From: an uncultured Bacilli bacterium
GTDB lineage: Bacteria > Bacillota_I > Bacilli_A > RF39 > UBA660
Assembly: GCA_934133015.1 (NCBI GenBank)
Contig: CAKPAQ010000010.1
Span: 1-15,020 of the forward strand
DNA: 15,020 bases
Reading direction: 5' to 3'
Positions within the stretch are counted from its first letter, which is position 1, and every line of letters begins with the position of its first letter. Positions 1 through 6,521 of this stretch are shown here, piece by piece. Position numbers and translations under genes: made by a program. Below the pieces are notes generated by a model that did not search any database, had not been told where the DNA came from, and worked only from the letters and a program-made list of their open reading frames with translations.

Positions 1-49
1 CACTGGCACTGTAGCATTTAAACTAAATAGAAAGTTTTCCATTAGTTAA
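1..49 (+). CDS. possible 3' tail of an upstream gene
   Basis: Reading from base 2, a short open stretch ends with TAA at 47-49 and would give about 15 residues (TGTVAFKLNRKFSIS). Another frame stops at 19-21. No product can be recognised from so little sequence, and no terminator hairpin follows it before the next promoter. Confidence 0.2.
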   Translation, partial: TGTVAFKLNRKFSIS

Positions 50-89
50 AATTCACACCTTCTATGATATTATTAAACGATTATCCATA

Positions 90-118
90 TTGACTATATT
101 AATTTTTAATACTATAAT
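90..118 (+). promoter_or_regulatory. sigma-A promoter of the 92-aa gene
   Basis: TTGACT at 90-95 and TATAAT at 113-118 are separated by exactly 17 nt. The start codon lies 28 nt downstream of the -10 box, giving a short leader that contains a strong AAAGGAGG ribosome binding site at 131-138. Confidence 0.75.
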
Positions 119-145
119 TATATATAGATTAAAGGAGGTATTAAT

Positions 146-424
146 ATGTCACTAAATTTTGATATTCCACAATACTATTATTTTCAAGCAGGTAATGATT
201 ATCTAGGTAGTCGCAACGGTTTGAACTTCAAGATAACTTGCTCCGATAGTTTAAATATAGAACTATATCATGGTACAAAGTGCTACGAACTTAGCAAACC
301 ATACTTACAAGAAACTTTTGAAAAAAGTTCTAAAGGATATTCAAGTTTACTTGAATGGCTTGAAAGTAAATATCTTGAACATCAAAACACCGAATTTTAT
401 AGTACAAGAATATCTTTAAGGTAA
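146..424 (+). CDS. unknown 92-aa protein
   Basis: I do not recognise this protein. The ATG sits 7 nt after AAAGGAGG, so the start is well supported. The product is soluble-looking, rich in Tyr and Asn/Ser, with no signal peptide or membrane segment and three Cys (about residues 32, 46 and 47 region) without a clear metal-binding spacing. It has its own promoter 28 nt upstream and a perfect terminator just after the stop, so it is a single-gene transcript. It converges with the XRE regulator gene to its right, the two stops being separated by the terminator. A host orphan gene or a small remnant of an accessory element are both possible. Confidence 0.7.
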   Translation: MSLNFDIPQYYYFQAGNDYLGSRNGLNFKITCSDSLNIELYHGTKCYELSKPYLQETFEKSSKGYSSLLEWLESKYLEHQNTEFYSTRISLR

Positions 425-431
425 TGATAAT

Positions 432-463
432 CATAGGTCGAAAAAGTTCGACCTATGTTTTTT
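432..463 (+). terminator. rho-independent terminator
   Basis: A perfect 11-bp stem, CATAGGTCGAA (432-442) with TTCGACCTATG (447-457) and a 4-nt loop, is followed by six T. It lies 7 nt after the stop of the 92-aa gene. The opposite strand lacks an equally good T-run, although it may also end the convergent XRE transcript. Confidence 0.9.
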
Positions 464-479
464 AAATACAGTTTAAATA

Positions 480-1040
480 TTATAGTTTACCATGAAAAGT
501 ATCAGCACCTAAGAATTGCTTAAATAGTGTTTCAACTTCATCGCCTTGTTTTATAACGTTTTTACGTTTGTTAAAAGCACTTTGGAATCTTTTGTTAAGT
601 TGTTCATTAATTTTAATAGCCAACTCTAATTCTTCCATGTTGCAGTTTTCTGCTAGACCGATTACATTTTTCATAGCATTCATATAAGTTTCAACGGCAT
701 CTTTGAAGTTATAGTTGTCACCTTGTTGGTCTTTTTTAATGTCATTATCTTTTTTGTCACCAAAAAGTCTTTGAGTAGCTTCAACCTTTTCTCTAGAAGT
801 AGTGATAAGTCTTTTAGCTTCTTGGTCGATAGGTTTATCGTAGAAGTATTCAGGACCTAGACCATATAGTCTAGCTAACTTTTCTTGATTAGCTCTAGAC
901 ATTCTACCGCCAGCACCATTTTCCCAGTTAGATATAGAAACTCTACTAACTCCTAAACGAGTAGCAATCTCATCTTGAGTGCAACCGTAAACCTCTCTCA
1001 TGTACTTTAAATTGTTTGGAATTCTATCTTTTTTAGGCAT
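480..1040 (-). CDS. XRE-family transcriptional regulator
   Basis: A 186-aa protein with an N-terminal Cro/C1-type helix-turn-helix at about residues 8-60: the NLKYMRE..TQDEIATRLGVSRVSISNWENG pattern holds the turn and the recognition helix. The remainder is charged and helical, probably for oligomerisation or effector contact, and matches no family I can name. I take ATG at 1040. Upstream in-frame TTG codons (1052, 1046) are open, and the AAGGAAGGG box sits 13 nt before the ATG and 7 nt before TTG 1046, so the N-terminus may be 2 residues longer. A consensus promoter at 1203-1231 gives a leader of about 155 nt holding a palindrome at 1153-1169, which suggests autoregulation (inference). It is distinct from the phage repressor at 5652. 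Confidence 0.85.
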   Translation of the reverse strand: MPKKDRIPNNLKYMREVYGCTQDEIATRLGVSRVSISNWENGAGGRMSRANQEKLARLYGLGPEYFYDKPIDQEAKRLITTSREKVEATQRLFGDKKDNDIKKDQQGDNYNFKDAVETYMNAMKNVIGLAENCNMEELELAIKINEQLNKRFQSAFNKRKNVIKQGDEVETLFKQFLGADTFHGKL

Positions 1041-1152
1041 AACCAAACACAACCCTTCCTTTATTAATTTTATTTAAAAGTATACTATCATATCATATTA
1101 AGATATTCAAATATACTAATAATGCTTATAATATTTACAAAAAAATTACACT

Positions 1153-1169
1153 TTGATATATTGTATCAA
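1153..1169. promoter_or_regulatory. palindrome, possible operator
   Basis: TTGATA-tattg-TATCAA is a perfect 6-5-6 inverted repeat about 40 nt downstream of the expected start of the leftward XRE transcript. An HTH dimer site with a role in autoregulation is plausible, but in DNA this AT-rich a chance palindrome is also possible. Confidence 0.35.
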
Positions 1170-1202
1170 GTATTTAACAATTAAACTAGTCATTCCATAA
1201 TA

Positions 1203-1231
1203 ATTATAACATTATATTAGAACTTTGTCAA
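1203..1231 (-). promoter_or_regulatory. consensus sigma-A promoter, leftward
   Basis: Read on the minus strand, TTGACA (complement of 1226-1231), 17 nt, then TATAAT (complement of 1203-1208): both boxes match consensus exactly. It drives the XRE gene at 480-1040. Confidence 0.85.
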
Positions 1232-1373
1232 CTATATTATCAAAAACTTTTTAAAAATTTTCCTTTCAATACTAAGTTATCATAATGCTGTGCAAACTAT
1301 AGTATATATTCTCAATTTACAAAAATTCCTTTTTTGAGATTTTAAACATTTTTTTACATTGTTAATAACTTCA

Positions 1374-1411
1374 AAAAAATTAAGGAAACGATAATATATC
1401 GTTTCCTTTTT
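1374..1411. terminator. terminator, probably bidirectional
   Basis: AAGGAAACGAT (1382-1392) pairs with ATCGTTTCCTT (1398-1408), loop 5 nt. On the minus strand it is followed by AA and then a T-run (the A-run at 1373-1379), ending the small membrane-protein gene. On the plus strand it is followed by TTTT. Confidence 0.8.
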
Positions 1412-1421
1412 CAACGCTTTA

Positions 1422-1592
1422 CTACATTAGATAAGAAAAATCATTACACATAGTTCCAAAATTTCTTATACCACGGCTAATAGTTTTCTTCATATGTCTT
1501 CTCTGTCTTGGAGTAGTTCCAGATACTACATAACATACAGTACCTATTGCAGAACCTATTAATACGCCTTTTGCTACTGTTTTTATATTCAT
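1422..1592 (-). CDS. small YtxH-like membrane protein
   Basis: A 56-aa protein from ATG 1592, with AAGGAAG 11 nt upstream; an in-frame GTG at 1604 lies too close to that box. Residues about 5-24 form a glycine- and valine-rich membrane segment (KGVLIGSAIGTVCYVVSG), followed by a basic tail (TPRQRRHMKK). That layout resembles YtxH-type small envelope proteins of Firmicutes, an analogy from layout only. It lies downstream of uvrA in the same direction with a gap of about 90 nt and no visible terminator, so it could be co-transcribed, and a terminator follows directly. Confidence 0.65.
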   Translation of the reverse strand: MNIKTVAKGVLIGSAIGTVCYVVSGTTPRQRRHMKKTISRGIRNFGTMCNDFSYLM

Positions 1593-1682
1593 AAATAAAA
1601 GCACTTCCTTTTTTGTATTGTTTTATATAAATATTATATCCATATTTAAAAGATGTATTATAGGAACTTTATTTCATCATTT

Positions 1683-4517
1683 TCATTCTAAATTTGGTAG
1701 TACATTTTTTAGATACTTTCCAGTATAAGATTTTTCACATTTTGCAACATCTTCTGGAGTTCCAGTTACTACAATGTTTCCGCCTAAGTTTCCACCTTCT
1801 TCACCTAAGTCTATAATATAGTCACAAGATTTTATTACGTCAAGATTGTGTTCTATTATCAATACGGTGTTACCGTTATCTACTAGAGTGTTTAGTATAT
1901 CTATTAGCTTGTGGACATCTGCGGAGTGTAAACCAGTAGTAGGCTCATCTAGTACATAGATGGTCTTTCCAGTAGAACGTTTTGAGAGTTCGGTTGCTAG
2001 TTTTACTCTTTGAGCTTCACCACCAGATAGGGTAGTGGAACTTTGACCAATCTTGATATATCCCAAACCGACACTTTGTAGAGTATTTAGTTTACGAGAT
2101 ATCTTTGGAACGTTAGCAAAAAATTGCACTCCTTCATCTATGCTCATATCTAGTACGTCGTATATGGATTTACCTTTATAATGGATATCTAAAGTTTCAC
2201 GATTATATCGTTTTCCATGGCATACCTCACAAGGAACGTATACGTCTGGTAAGAAGTGCATTTCTATCTTTATAATTCCATCACCTTGACAAGCCTCGCA
2301 TCTGCCACCCTTGGTATTAAACGAAAATCTTCCTGCAGAGTAGCCTTTAGCTTTACTATCTGAAGTTTGTGCAAAGATTTCTCTAATGTCAGAAAAAACT
2401 CCAGTATATGTTGCTGGGTTGGAACGTGGAGTTCTTCCTATTGGTGATTGGTCTATTACTATAATTTTATCTAAGTTTTCTGTTCCTCTTATCTCTTTAA
2501 AGTCTGATGCCGTTTCTTTGGCTCTATTTAGTACGTTGGATAGATGCTTTGCTAATATTTGATTTACTAAACTGGATTTTCCTGAACCAGATACTCCAGT
2601 AACGCATACCATCTCACCTAGAGGAATACTCACGTCTATATGTTTTAGATTGTTCGCATAAGCATCTACTATTTCCAAATAGTTTCCGTTGCCTTTTCTC
2701 CTAGAGGTTGGCACTGGTATGGATTTCTTTCCACTTAGATACTGTCCTGTAATAGAATCCTCACATTTTAAAAGTTCTTGTGGAGTTCCAGTAAATATAA
2801 TTTCACCACCATATACTCCAGCACCTTTACCAACGTCTACAACGTAGTCGGCACTTTTGATAGTATCCTCATCGTGTTCTACAACTATTAGAGTGTTTCC
2901 AAGGTCACGAAGTTTTTTTAAAGTTGCGATAAGTTTATCGTTGTCACGTTGATGTAGTCCAATACTAGGTTCATCTAATATATATAGTACTCCAGTTAGA
3001 TAAGAACCTATTTGAGTAGCTAATCTAATACGCTGACTTTCTCCACCCGAAAGCGTTCCTGAACTTCTTGCAAGACTTAAATATTCTAAGCCTACATTCT
3101 TTAAAAAAGATAGTCTTTCTTTAATCTCTTTAACTAATCTTTCTGCGATTATAGTATTTTTTTCATTCATTTTTAGATTTTCAAAGAAATCAAGAGCCTC
3201 TATAATAGACTTATTACAAAGTTCATCAATATTTATGCCTCCAACAGTAACCGATAGAACTTCTTTTTTTAATCTTTTGCCCTTACAAGTAGGACAGATT
3301 ATCTCCTTCATATGTTTTTTTAATTCTTCTTTAGAGTAATCACTTTCAGTACTGCTATAGCGTCTTTTTATATTATTTACAATGCCTTCAAAAGTGGAGT
3401 ATCTATATCCACCACCAAAGCTATCAATAACGTCTATGCGAAGTTTTTCGCCATTAGTTCCATATAAAAAGATATCTAATACTTCTTTAGGTAAATCTTT
3501 AATAGGAGTATCTAAAGATATTCCATACCTAGAGGCTATTGCTTTATAGTACATCATGGCAACAGAATTTTCACCTAAAGAGTTCCAACCACTAACACAT
3601 ATACCACCATCTGCTATAGATTTATTTCTATCTGGAATTATGGTATCAATGTCAATTTCCTCAAAAACTCCAAGACCTGTACACGTTTCACACGCTCCAA
3701 ATGGACTATTAAATGAGAACATTCTTGGTGTAAGTTCTGGTATGGATATATTATGCTCTGGACAAGCATAGTTTTGTGAAAATAACATTAGTTCGCCACC
3801 TATTACATCTACTATGACTAATCCGTTGGCGTAGTTCAATGCAGTTTCTATACTTTCTGCTAATCGTGATTGTATACCATCTTTTATAACTAGTCTATCA
3901 ACGATTATTTCTATATTATGCTTTTTGTTTTTATCTAGTTTTATATCTTCTGATAAGTCATATATAGTATTATCACAACGCACACGAACGTATCCTGAAC
4001 GTCTTGCCTTGTCCAACTCTTTTAGATGTTCTCCCTTTCTTCCACGAACGATAGGAGCTAGTATCTGTATTTTTGAACCTTTATCTAAAGACATAATGGT
4101 ATCTGTTATATCATCTATGGTTTGCATGGATATCTCTCTATTACATATTGGACAGTGTGGAATGCCCGTTCTAGCATATAAGAGTCTTAAATAATCATAT
4201 ATTTCTGTAACCGTTCCAACCGTGGAACGTGGATTCTTAGAAGTCGTTTTTTGGTCTATAGATATGGCAGGGGATAAGCCTTCTATACTATCAACGTCTG
4301 GTTTACTCATTTGACCTAAAAATTGTCTTGCATATGATGATAAACTTTCCATATATCTACGTTGACCATCTGCAAATATGGTATCAAATGCTAGTGACGA
4401 TTTCCCCGAACCAGATAAACCTGTCATTACTGTTAAACTATCTCTTGGAATTTCTAAACTTACATTCTTTAAATTATGTTCTCGAGCACCTTTTATTATT
4501 ATTTTATTATTCTTCAT
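1683..4517 (-). CDS. uvrA: UvrA, excinuclease ABC subunit A
   Basis: UvrA is the damage-scanning ATPase of nucleotide excision repair; it forms a dimer, loads UvrB on lesions and leaves before incision by UvrC. At 944 aa it has the normal family length. All hallmarks are visible: first Walker A GLSGSGKS (33-40), the insertion and zinc-module cysteines (ACPEH..., GACETC), signature LSGGESQRIRLA and Walker B LYILDEPSIGLH in the first half; second Walker A GVSGSGKSS, the zinc hook GRCEACQGDG...PCEVCHGKRY, signature LSGGEAQRVKLA and Walker B IYVLDEPTTGLH in the second. The start is ATG 4517 behind AGAAAGG, with a promoter at 4563-4591. No uvrB is adjacent in this window, and I see no clear LexA box. 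It is the anchor that marks this flank as host chromosome. Confidence 0.98.
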   Translation of the reverse strand: MKNNKIIIKGAREHNLKNVSLEIPRDSLTVMTGLSGSGKSSLAFDTIFADGQRRYMESLSSYARQFLGQMSKPDVDSIEGLSPAISIDQKTTSKNPRSTVGTVTEIYDYLRLLYARTGIPHCPICNREISMQTIDDITDTIMSLDKGSKIQILAPIVRGRKGEHLKELDKARRSGYVRVRCDNTIYDLSEDIKLDKNKKHNIEIIVDRLVIKDGIQSRLAESIETALNYANGLVIVDVIGGELMLFSQNYACPEHNISIPELTPRMFSFNSPFGACETCTGLGVFEEIDIDTIIPDRNKSIADGGICVSGWNSLGENSVAMMYYKAIASRYGISLDTPIKDLPKEVLDIFLYGTNGEKLRIDVIDSFGGGYRYSTFEGIVNNIKRRYSSTESDYSKEELKKHMKEIICPTCKGKRLKKEVLSVTVGGINIDELCNKSIIEALDFFENLKMNEKNTIIAERLVKEIKERLSFLKNVGLEYLSLARSSGTLSGGESQRIRLATQIGSYLTGVLYILDEPSIGLHQRDNDKLIATLKKLRDLGNTLIVVEHDEDTIKSADYVVDVGKGAGVYGGEIIFTGTPQELLKCEDSITGQYLSGKKSIPVPTSRRKGNGNYLEIVDAYANNLKHIDVSIPLGEMVCVTGVSGSGKSSLVNQILAKHLSNVLNRAKETASDFKEIRGTENLDKIIVIDQSPIGRTPRSNPATYTGVFSDIREIFAQTSDSKAKGYSAGRFSFNTKGGRCEACQGDGIIKIEMHFLPDVYVPCEVCHGKRYNRETLDIHYKGKSIYDVLDMSIDEGVQFFANVPKISRKLNTLQSVGLGYIKIGQSSTTLSGGEAQRVKLATELSKRSTGKTIYVLDEPTTGLHSADVHKLIDILNTLVDNGNTVLIIEHNLDVIKSCDYIIDLGEEGGNLGGNIVVTGTPEDVAKCEKSYTGKYLKNVLPNLE

Positions 4518-4562
4518 TATATATCAACCTTTCTTTTTATGTATTATTGACTTAATGTATAA

Positions 4563-4591
4563 ATTATATCATGATATTTTTTTATTTACAA
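4563..4591 (-). promoter_or_regulatory. sigma-A promoter of uvrA
   Basis: On the minus strand TTGTAA (complement of 4586-4591), 17 nt, then TATAAT (complement of 4563-4568). It lies 46 nt upstream of the uvrA start. No GAAC-N4-GTTC-like SOS box was seen around it. Confidence 0.7.
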
Positions 4592-4663
4592 TATCTAAAA
4601 ATTTTTTGAACTCAAAATAGTGCATCAATATGATAATATAATTACGTTAAACTTATATTAAAG

Positions 4664-4692
4664 TTGAAAAAAACTAAATAATATGTTATAAT
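4664..4692 (+). promoter_or_regulatory. sigma-A promoter of the Uma2 gene
   Basis: TTGAAA at 4664-4669 and TATAAT at 4687-4692 with a 17-nt spacer. The ribosome binding site AAAGGAAGG begins about 8 nt after the -10 box, so the leader is very short. Confidence 0.75.
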
Positions 4693-4716
4693 ATTAGTGA
4701 AAGGAAGGTGTTAATT

Positions 4717-5274
4717 ATGCCAATACCACAAAGTAAATATTATACTGCTGATGAGTTCTTCAAAATTATTCAAGAAAGTAATGAACGCTTTGAATTAAGA
4801 AACGGTGAAATAATCGCCATGAGTTCACCCAGTACTATTCATCAAGAATTAGTAATGCAATTATCATGGAGCATTAACAATTATATAAAATCTAACCATG
4901 GAAAGTGTAAGGTCTTTCCTGCTCCATATGATGTCAAGTTAGATGATTACAATGTTGTTATTCCAGATGTGTCTATTATCTGCAACCCATCTAAAATTGA
5001 TAGTAAGTGTTGTAATGGTGCTCCAGATTGGATAATAGAAGTAGTATCTAGCAATTGGAAAGATGACTATATTAGAAAGCTTAGTCTATATGAAAAGTTT
5101 GGTGTTCGTGAATATTGGATAGTAGACCCTGGTAAACATACTACATTTGTTTATTTTTTTGAAAATAGTAAAATTACTGGCTTTTATGATTTTTCAAAAA
5201 CTATTCCAGTAAGTATATATAAGGATAAACCTATTCAATTAGAAATAAATATAGCTAAGCTACTTGAATTATAG
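4717..5274 (+). CDS. Uma2-family restriction-endonuclease-fold protein
   Basis: A 185-aa protein of the Uma2 family (PD-(D/E)XK nuclease fold, abundant in cyanobacteria and in some Firmicutes; cellular role unsettled). The fold motifs are visible: the ...FELRNGEIIAMSSPS start, Asp84 in VVIPDVSII, Glu108 in DWIIEVVS and Lys121 in IRKLSLYEKFGVREYWIVDP, so the catalytic triad is intact. I use ATG 4717, 7-8 nt after AAAGGAAGG; the in-frame ATG at 4708 overlaps that box. It is monocistronic, divergent from uvrA, with a strong promoter and a 16-bp terminator-like hairpin about 85 nt after the stop. Genes of this family often sit in accessory DNA. Whether it belongs to the phage segment or to the host is undecided. 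Confidence 0.88.
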   Translation: MPIPQSKYYTADEFFKIIQESNERFELRNGEIIAMSSPSTIHQELVMQLSWSINNYIKSNHGKCKVFPAPYDVKLDDYNVVIPDVSIICNPSKIDSKCCNGAPDWIIEVVSSNWKDDYIRKLSLYEKFGVREYWIVDPGKHTTFVYFFENSKITGFYDFSKTIPVSIYKDKPIQLEINIAKLLEL

Positions 5275-5322
5275 TAACAAAACTATCTTTTTATAATTTG
5301 TCTTTAATTAGTATTAAATTAA

Positions 5323-5356
5323 TTCGGTCGCCTAAGACCGTACGTCAAGCGTATAA
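5323..5356. repeat. 34-nt direct repeat, copy 1
   Basis: Copy 1 of a 34-nt unit that recurs at 5589-5622 with one difference (G5340 versus A5606). It consists of two small stem-loops side by side: CGGTC-gcctaa-GACCG and TACG-tcaag-CGTA. The unit is far more GC-rich than its surroundings. Confidence 0.85.
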
Positions 5357-5358
5357 TA

Positions 5359-5393
5359 AGAACCCCCTTGGTGTTTTACACCAAGGGGGTTCT
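5359..5393 (+). terminator. 16-bp perfect hairpin, likely Uma2 terminator
   Basis: AGAACCCCCTTGGTGT (5359-5374) pairs perfectly with 5378-5393 around a TTT loop. The tract after it (GTTTGTCAATTTT) is only moderately T-rich. It is the first strong stop signal after the Uma2 gene and also opens the hairpin chain. Confidence 0.6.
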
Positions 5394-5400
5394 GTTTGTC

Positions 5401-5521
5401 AATTTTGCGGAACGCATAGCGTTCTGCAAAATTGCTCTAGGGGTCTGGGGCAAGACTGCCCCAGTCTGTTGGGGAGTTTGAGGGGATAGGGCGACGCCCT
5501 GTCCCCTCATTGCCGTAGGCA
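5401..5521. repeat. chain of adjacent palindromes
   Basis: Four further stem-loops follow one another almost without gaps: 5401-5414 with 5420-5433 (14 bp, one G-T pair); CTGGGGCA 5445-5452 with 5457-5464 (8 bp); 5480-5493 with 5495-5508 (13-14 bp, one wobble); TGCC 5511-5514 with 5518-5521. The chain is GC-rich within AT-rich DNA. The open reading frame that crosses it is a by-product of the palindromes. No function can be read from the sequence. Confidence 0.75.
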
Positions 5522-5524
5522 TTG

Positions 5525-5614
5525 TTATTGTTCTTCGTCTAGTTCTTGCAATATCTTTTTAGCATCTTCGATATTTTTTTGCGATACTTTCGGTCGCCTA
5601 AGACCATACGTCAA
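5525..5614 (-). pseudogene. possible C-terminal gene remnant
   Basis: Read leftward from the second 34-nt repeat, an open stretch ends at TAA 5525-5527 and gives residues such as KVSQKNIEDAKKILQELDEEQ spread over its last two thirds. It has the helical, charged look of a real protein tail, but no ribosome binding site or good start. Its upstream part lies inside the 34-nt repeat, so it may be the tail of a gene cut off by that repeat. Confidence 0.2.
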
Positions 5615-5622
5615 GCGTATAA
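5589..5622. repeat. 34-nt direct repeat, copy 2
   Basis: This is the second copy of the unit at 5323-5356, 266 nt away in the same orientation. The single change (A5606) weakens the first stem-loop and extends the second to ATACG-tcaag-CGTAT. Together the two copies frame the hairpin chain. Confidence 0.85.
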
Positions 5623-5632
5623 AAATAAAAAT

Positions 5633-5670
5633 ACCGTCTAAGGTTTAGTTTTTAGACGGTTTCTTTTTTT
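5633..5670. terminator. bidirectional terminator at the repressor 3' end
   Basis: ACCGTCTAA (5633-5641) pairs with TTAGACGGT (5652-5660). Rightward it is followed by TTCTTTTTTT; leftward by ATTTTTATTTTTA. The right arm includes the last codons and stop of the repressor gene, so the leftward repressor transcript folds right at its stop codon. Confidence 0.8.
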
Positions 5671-6068
5671 AATTGGTATATGTATAATAAAACCCTTGCT
5701 TGTTGTTCGTCGTCAAGTCCATTAGTTGCAGTTACTATTGCTCTTTGGGTATCATTAAGCGAAATTTCTTTATTTTCCTTGGTTTCATTGCTTACTATTG
5801 GGTTATTATGTTCTACAATGCTATCTTTTACACTCTGGTCTATATTGTTTGGTAGGTTCTTCTTTTCTTCACGTCCTAGTATGTAATCTGTACTTACATT
5901 AAAGTAGTCTGCTAATTTTTCAATGCTTTCTACTGATGGTTTTGAACCACTTTCAAGATTATTTATAAAACTTTTTGATAGTCCTATTTTTCTAAATACT
6001 TGTGTAGGTGTTGTTTTCCTTTCTCTTGAAAGATTTTTTATTAATATTGCCATTTGGTTGTTGTTCAT
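5652..6068 (-). CDS. XRE-family phage repressor
   Basis: A 138-aa protein with an N-terminal Cro/C1-type HTH at about residues 6-62 (LSRERKTTPTQVFRKIGLSK and SFINNLESGSKPSVESIEKLADYFNVSTDYILG), then a polar linker and a helical C-terminus (about 105-135) that could dimerise. ATG 6068 follows GAGGAG by about 10 nt; a second Met at residue 6 is less well placed. It reads away from the structural operon, and the region between them carries three copies of an ATTCTTAAAT-like half-site, one pair forming the spacer of the rightward promoter. This is the usual arrangement of a lysogeny repressor controlling the phage promoter (inference). A terminator overlaps its stop. Confidence 0.85.
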   Translation of the reverse strand: MNNNQMAILIKNLSRERKTTPTQVFRKIGLSKSFINNLESGSKPSVESIEKLADYFNVSTDYILGREEKKNLPNNIDQSVKDSIVEHNNPIVSNETKENKEISLNDTQRAIVTATNGLDDEQQARVLLYIYQLKKETV

Positions 6069-6105
6069 AAAATGTAATCTCCTCTTTTGTTTATGTTAAA
6101 CAAAA

Positions 6106-6115
6106 ATTCTTAAAT
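6106..6115. promoter_or_regulatory. outlying operator half-site
   Basis: ATTCTTAAAT here recurs as ATTCTTAGAT at 6128-6137, 22 nt away (about two helical turns), and inverted as ATTTAAGAAT at 6136-6145. It lies between the repressor start and the rightward promoter and is a likely additional repressor contact. Confidence 0.5.
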
Positions 6116-6121
6116 TTACTA

Positions 6122-6150
6122 TTGGCAATTCTTAGATTTAAGAATATAAT
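6122..6150 (+). promoter_or_regulatory. rightward phage promoter with operator in its spacer
   Basis: TTGGCA (6122-6127), 17-nt spacer, TATAAT (6145-6150). The palindrome ATTCTTAGATTTAAGAAT (6128-6145) fills the whole spacer, so a bound repressor dimer would exclude RNA polymerase. The expected transcript starts near 6157, crosses the 38-aa minus-strand gene in antisense and reaches the phage operon at 6522 after a leader of about 365 nt. Confidence 0.75.
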
Positions 6151-6203
6151 ATAAAACATAGAAAGCACAATGGAAAGCAGAAAAGAATTAATAATTAGTT
6201 TCT

Positions 6204-6320
6204 TTATTTCACATTAAAATGTTTTTTTAATCTGTTGATTATAAAGATAACTATAATCCAAAAGATTGATATAGGATTAGCTAATCCTTGGAACATTTCT
6301 AAAAGAAAGTTTTCAAACAT
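6204..6320 (-). CDS. 38-aa hydrophobic peptide, candidate type I toxin-like
   Basis: A small gene with an excellent AAAGGAGG (complement of 6329-6336) 8 nt before its ATG at 6320. The peptide has a short amphipathic start (MFENFLLEMFQ), one strongly hydrophobic segment at about residues 15-29 (NPISIFWIIVIFII) and a basic tail (NRLKKHFNVK). This is the build of TxpA/BsrG/Fst-type membrane toxins and of small holin-like proteins; sequence identity to a named toxin is not claimed. It lies downstream of a consensus leftward promoter (6462-6490) and entirely within the antisense path of the rightward phage promoter. Roles in addiction, superinfection exclusion or membrane stress at induction are all possible. 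Confidence 0.7.
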   Translation of the reverse strand: MFENFLLEMFQGLANPISIFWIIVIFIINRLKKHFNVK

Positions 6321-6327
6321 GGATATC

Positions 6328-6370
6328 GCCTCCTTTCACTTATTGTATTTAATTTTTATCTGCAAACTAA
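6328..6370. repeat. 43-nt direct repeat, copy A
   Basis: GCCTCCTTT...TGTATTTAATTTT...AACTAA, matched by 6419-6461 at 33 of 43 positions. It contains the complement of the AGGAGG box and the 5' region of the 38-aa gene. Confidence 0.65.
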
Positions 6371-6418
6371 GTGCTTTCTAAGATAATCAGTATTGACAAA
6401 GAAATATGATATTGATAA

Positions 6419-6461
6419 GCCTCCTTTTTTTACATGTATTTAATTTTGATTTGGTAACTAA
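6419..6461. repeat. 43-nt direct repeat, copy B
   Basis: Partner of 6328-6370, offset 91 nt. It again carries an AAAAGGAGG box on the minus strand, but no ATG follows at the right distance (ATCATA instead). This looks like the decayed start of a second, duplicated small gene, or a duplicated leader. Confidence 0.6.
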
Positions 6462-6490
6462 ATTATATCATTTAAAGAAAGGATTGTCAA
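6462..6490 (-). promoter_or_regulatory. perfect consensus leftward promoter
   Basis: On the minus strand TTGACA (complement of 6485-6490), 17 nt, TATAAT (complement of 6462-6467): six of six in both boxes. Transcription would start near 6455 and run through the 38-aa gene and possibly on to the repressor; no terminator is visible between them. Confidence 0.85.
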
Positions 6491-6521
6491 GACTGGGTAT
6501 CGACAAAAAAATCAAAACGTT

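Larger units (their letters stand above)
1053..1380. other. AT-rich intergenic region with the XRE promoter
   Basis: About 330 nt without a gene on either strand. It contains the leftward promoter at 1203-1231, the palindrome at 1153-1169 and runs of A/T. I see no RNA gene or further conserved structure in the part from 1232 to 1370. Confidence 0.6.

Noticed and set aside
3556..4620. several plus-strand frames opposite uvrA
   Set aside because: All are antisense to conserved UvrA codons, without start signals or recognisable products.
4518..4716. LexA/SOS box in front of uvrA
   Set aside because: No GAAC-N4-GTTC-like palindrome is present in the region between uvrA and the Uma2 gene.
5298..5489. 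63-codon open frame on the plus strand
   Set aside because: It runs straight through the palindromic chain, has no ribosome binding site, and its composition reflects the hairpins and not a protein.
5323..5622. CRISPR array or retron RNA
   Set aside because: Only two copies of the 34-nt repeat occur, 266 nt apart, with palindromes and not spacers between. No cas or reverse transcriptase gene is nearby.
6174..6221. 15-codon frame MESRKELIISFFISH after the rightward promoter
   Set aside because: No ribosome binding site, very short, and antisense to the better supported 38-aa gene.
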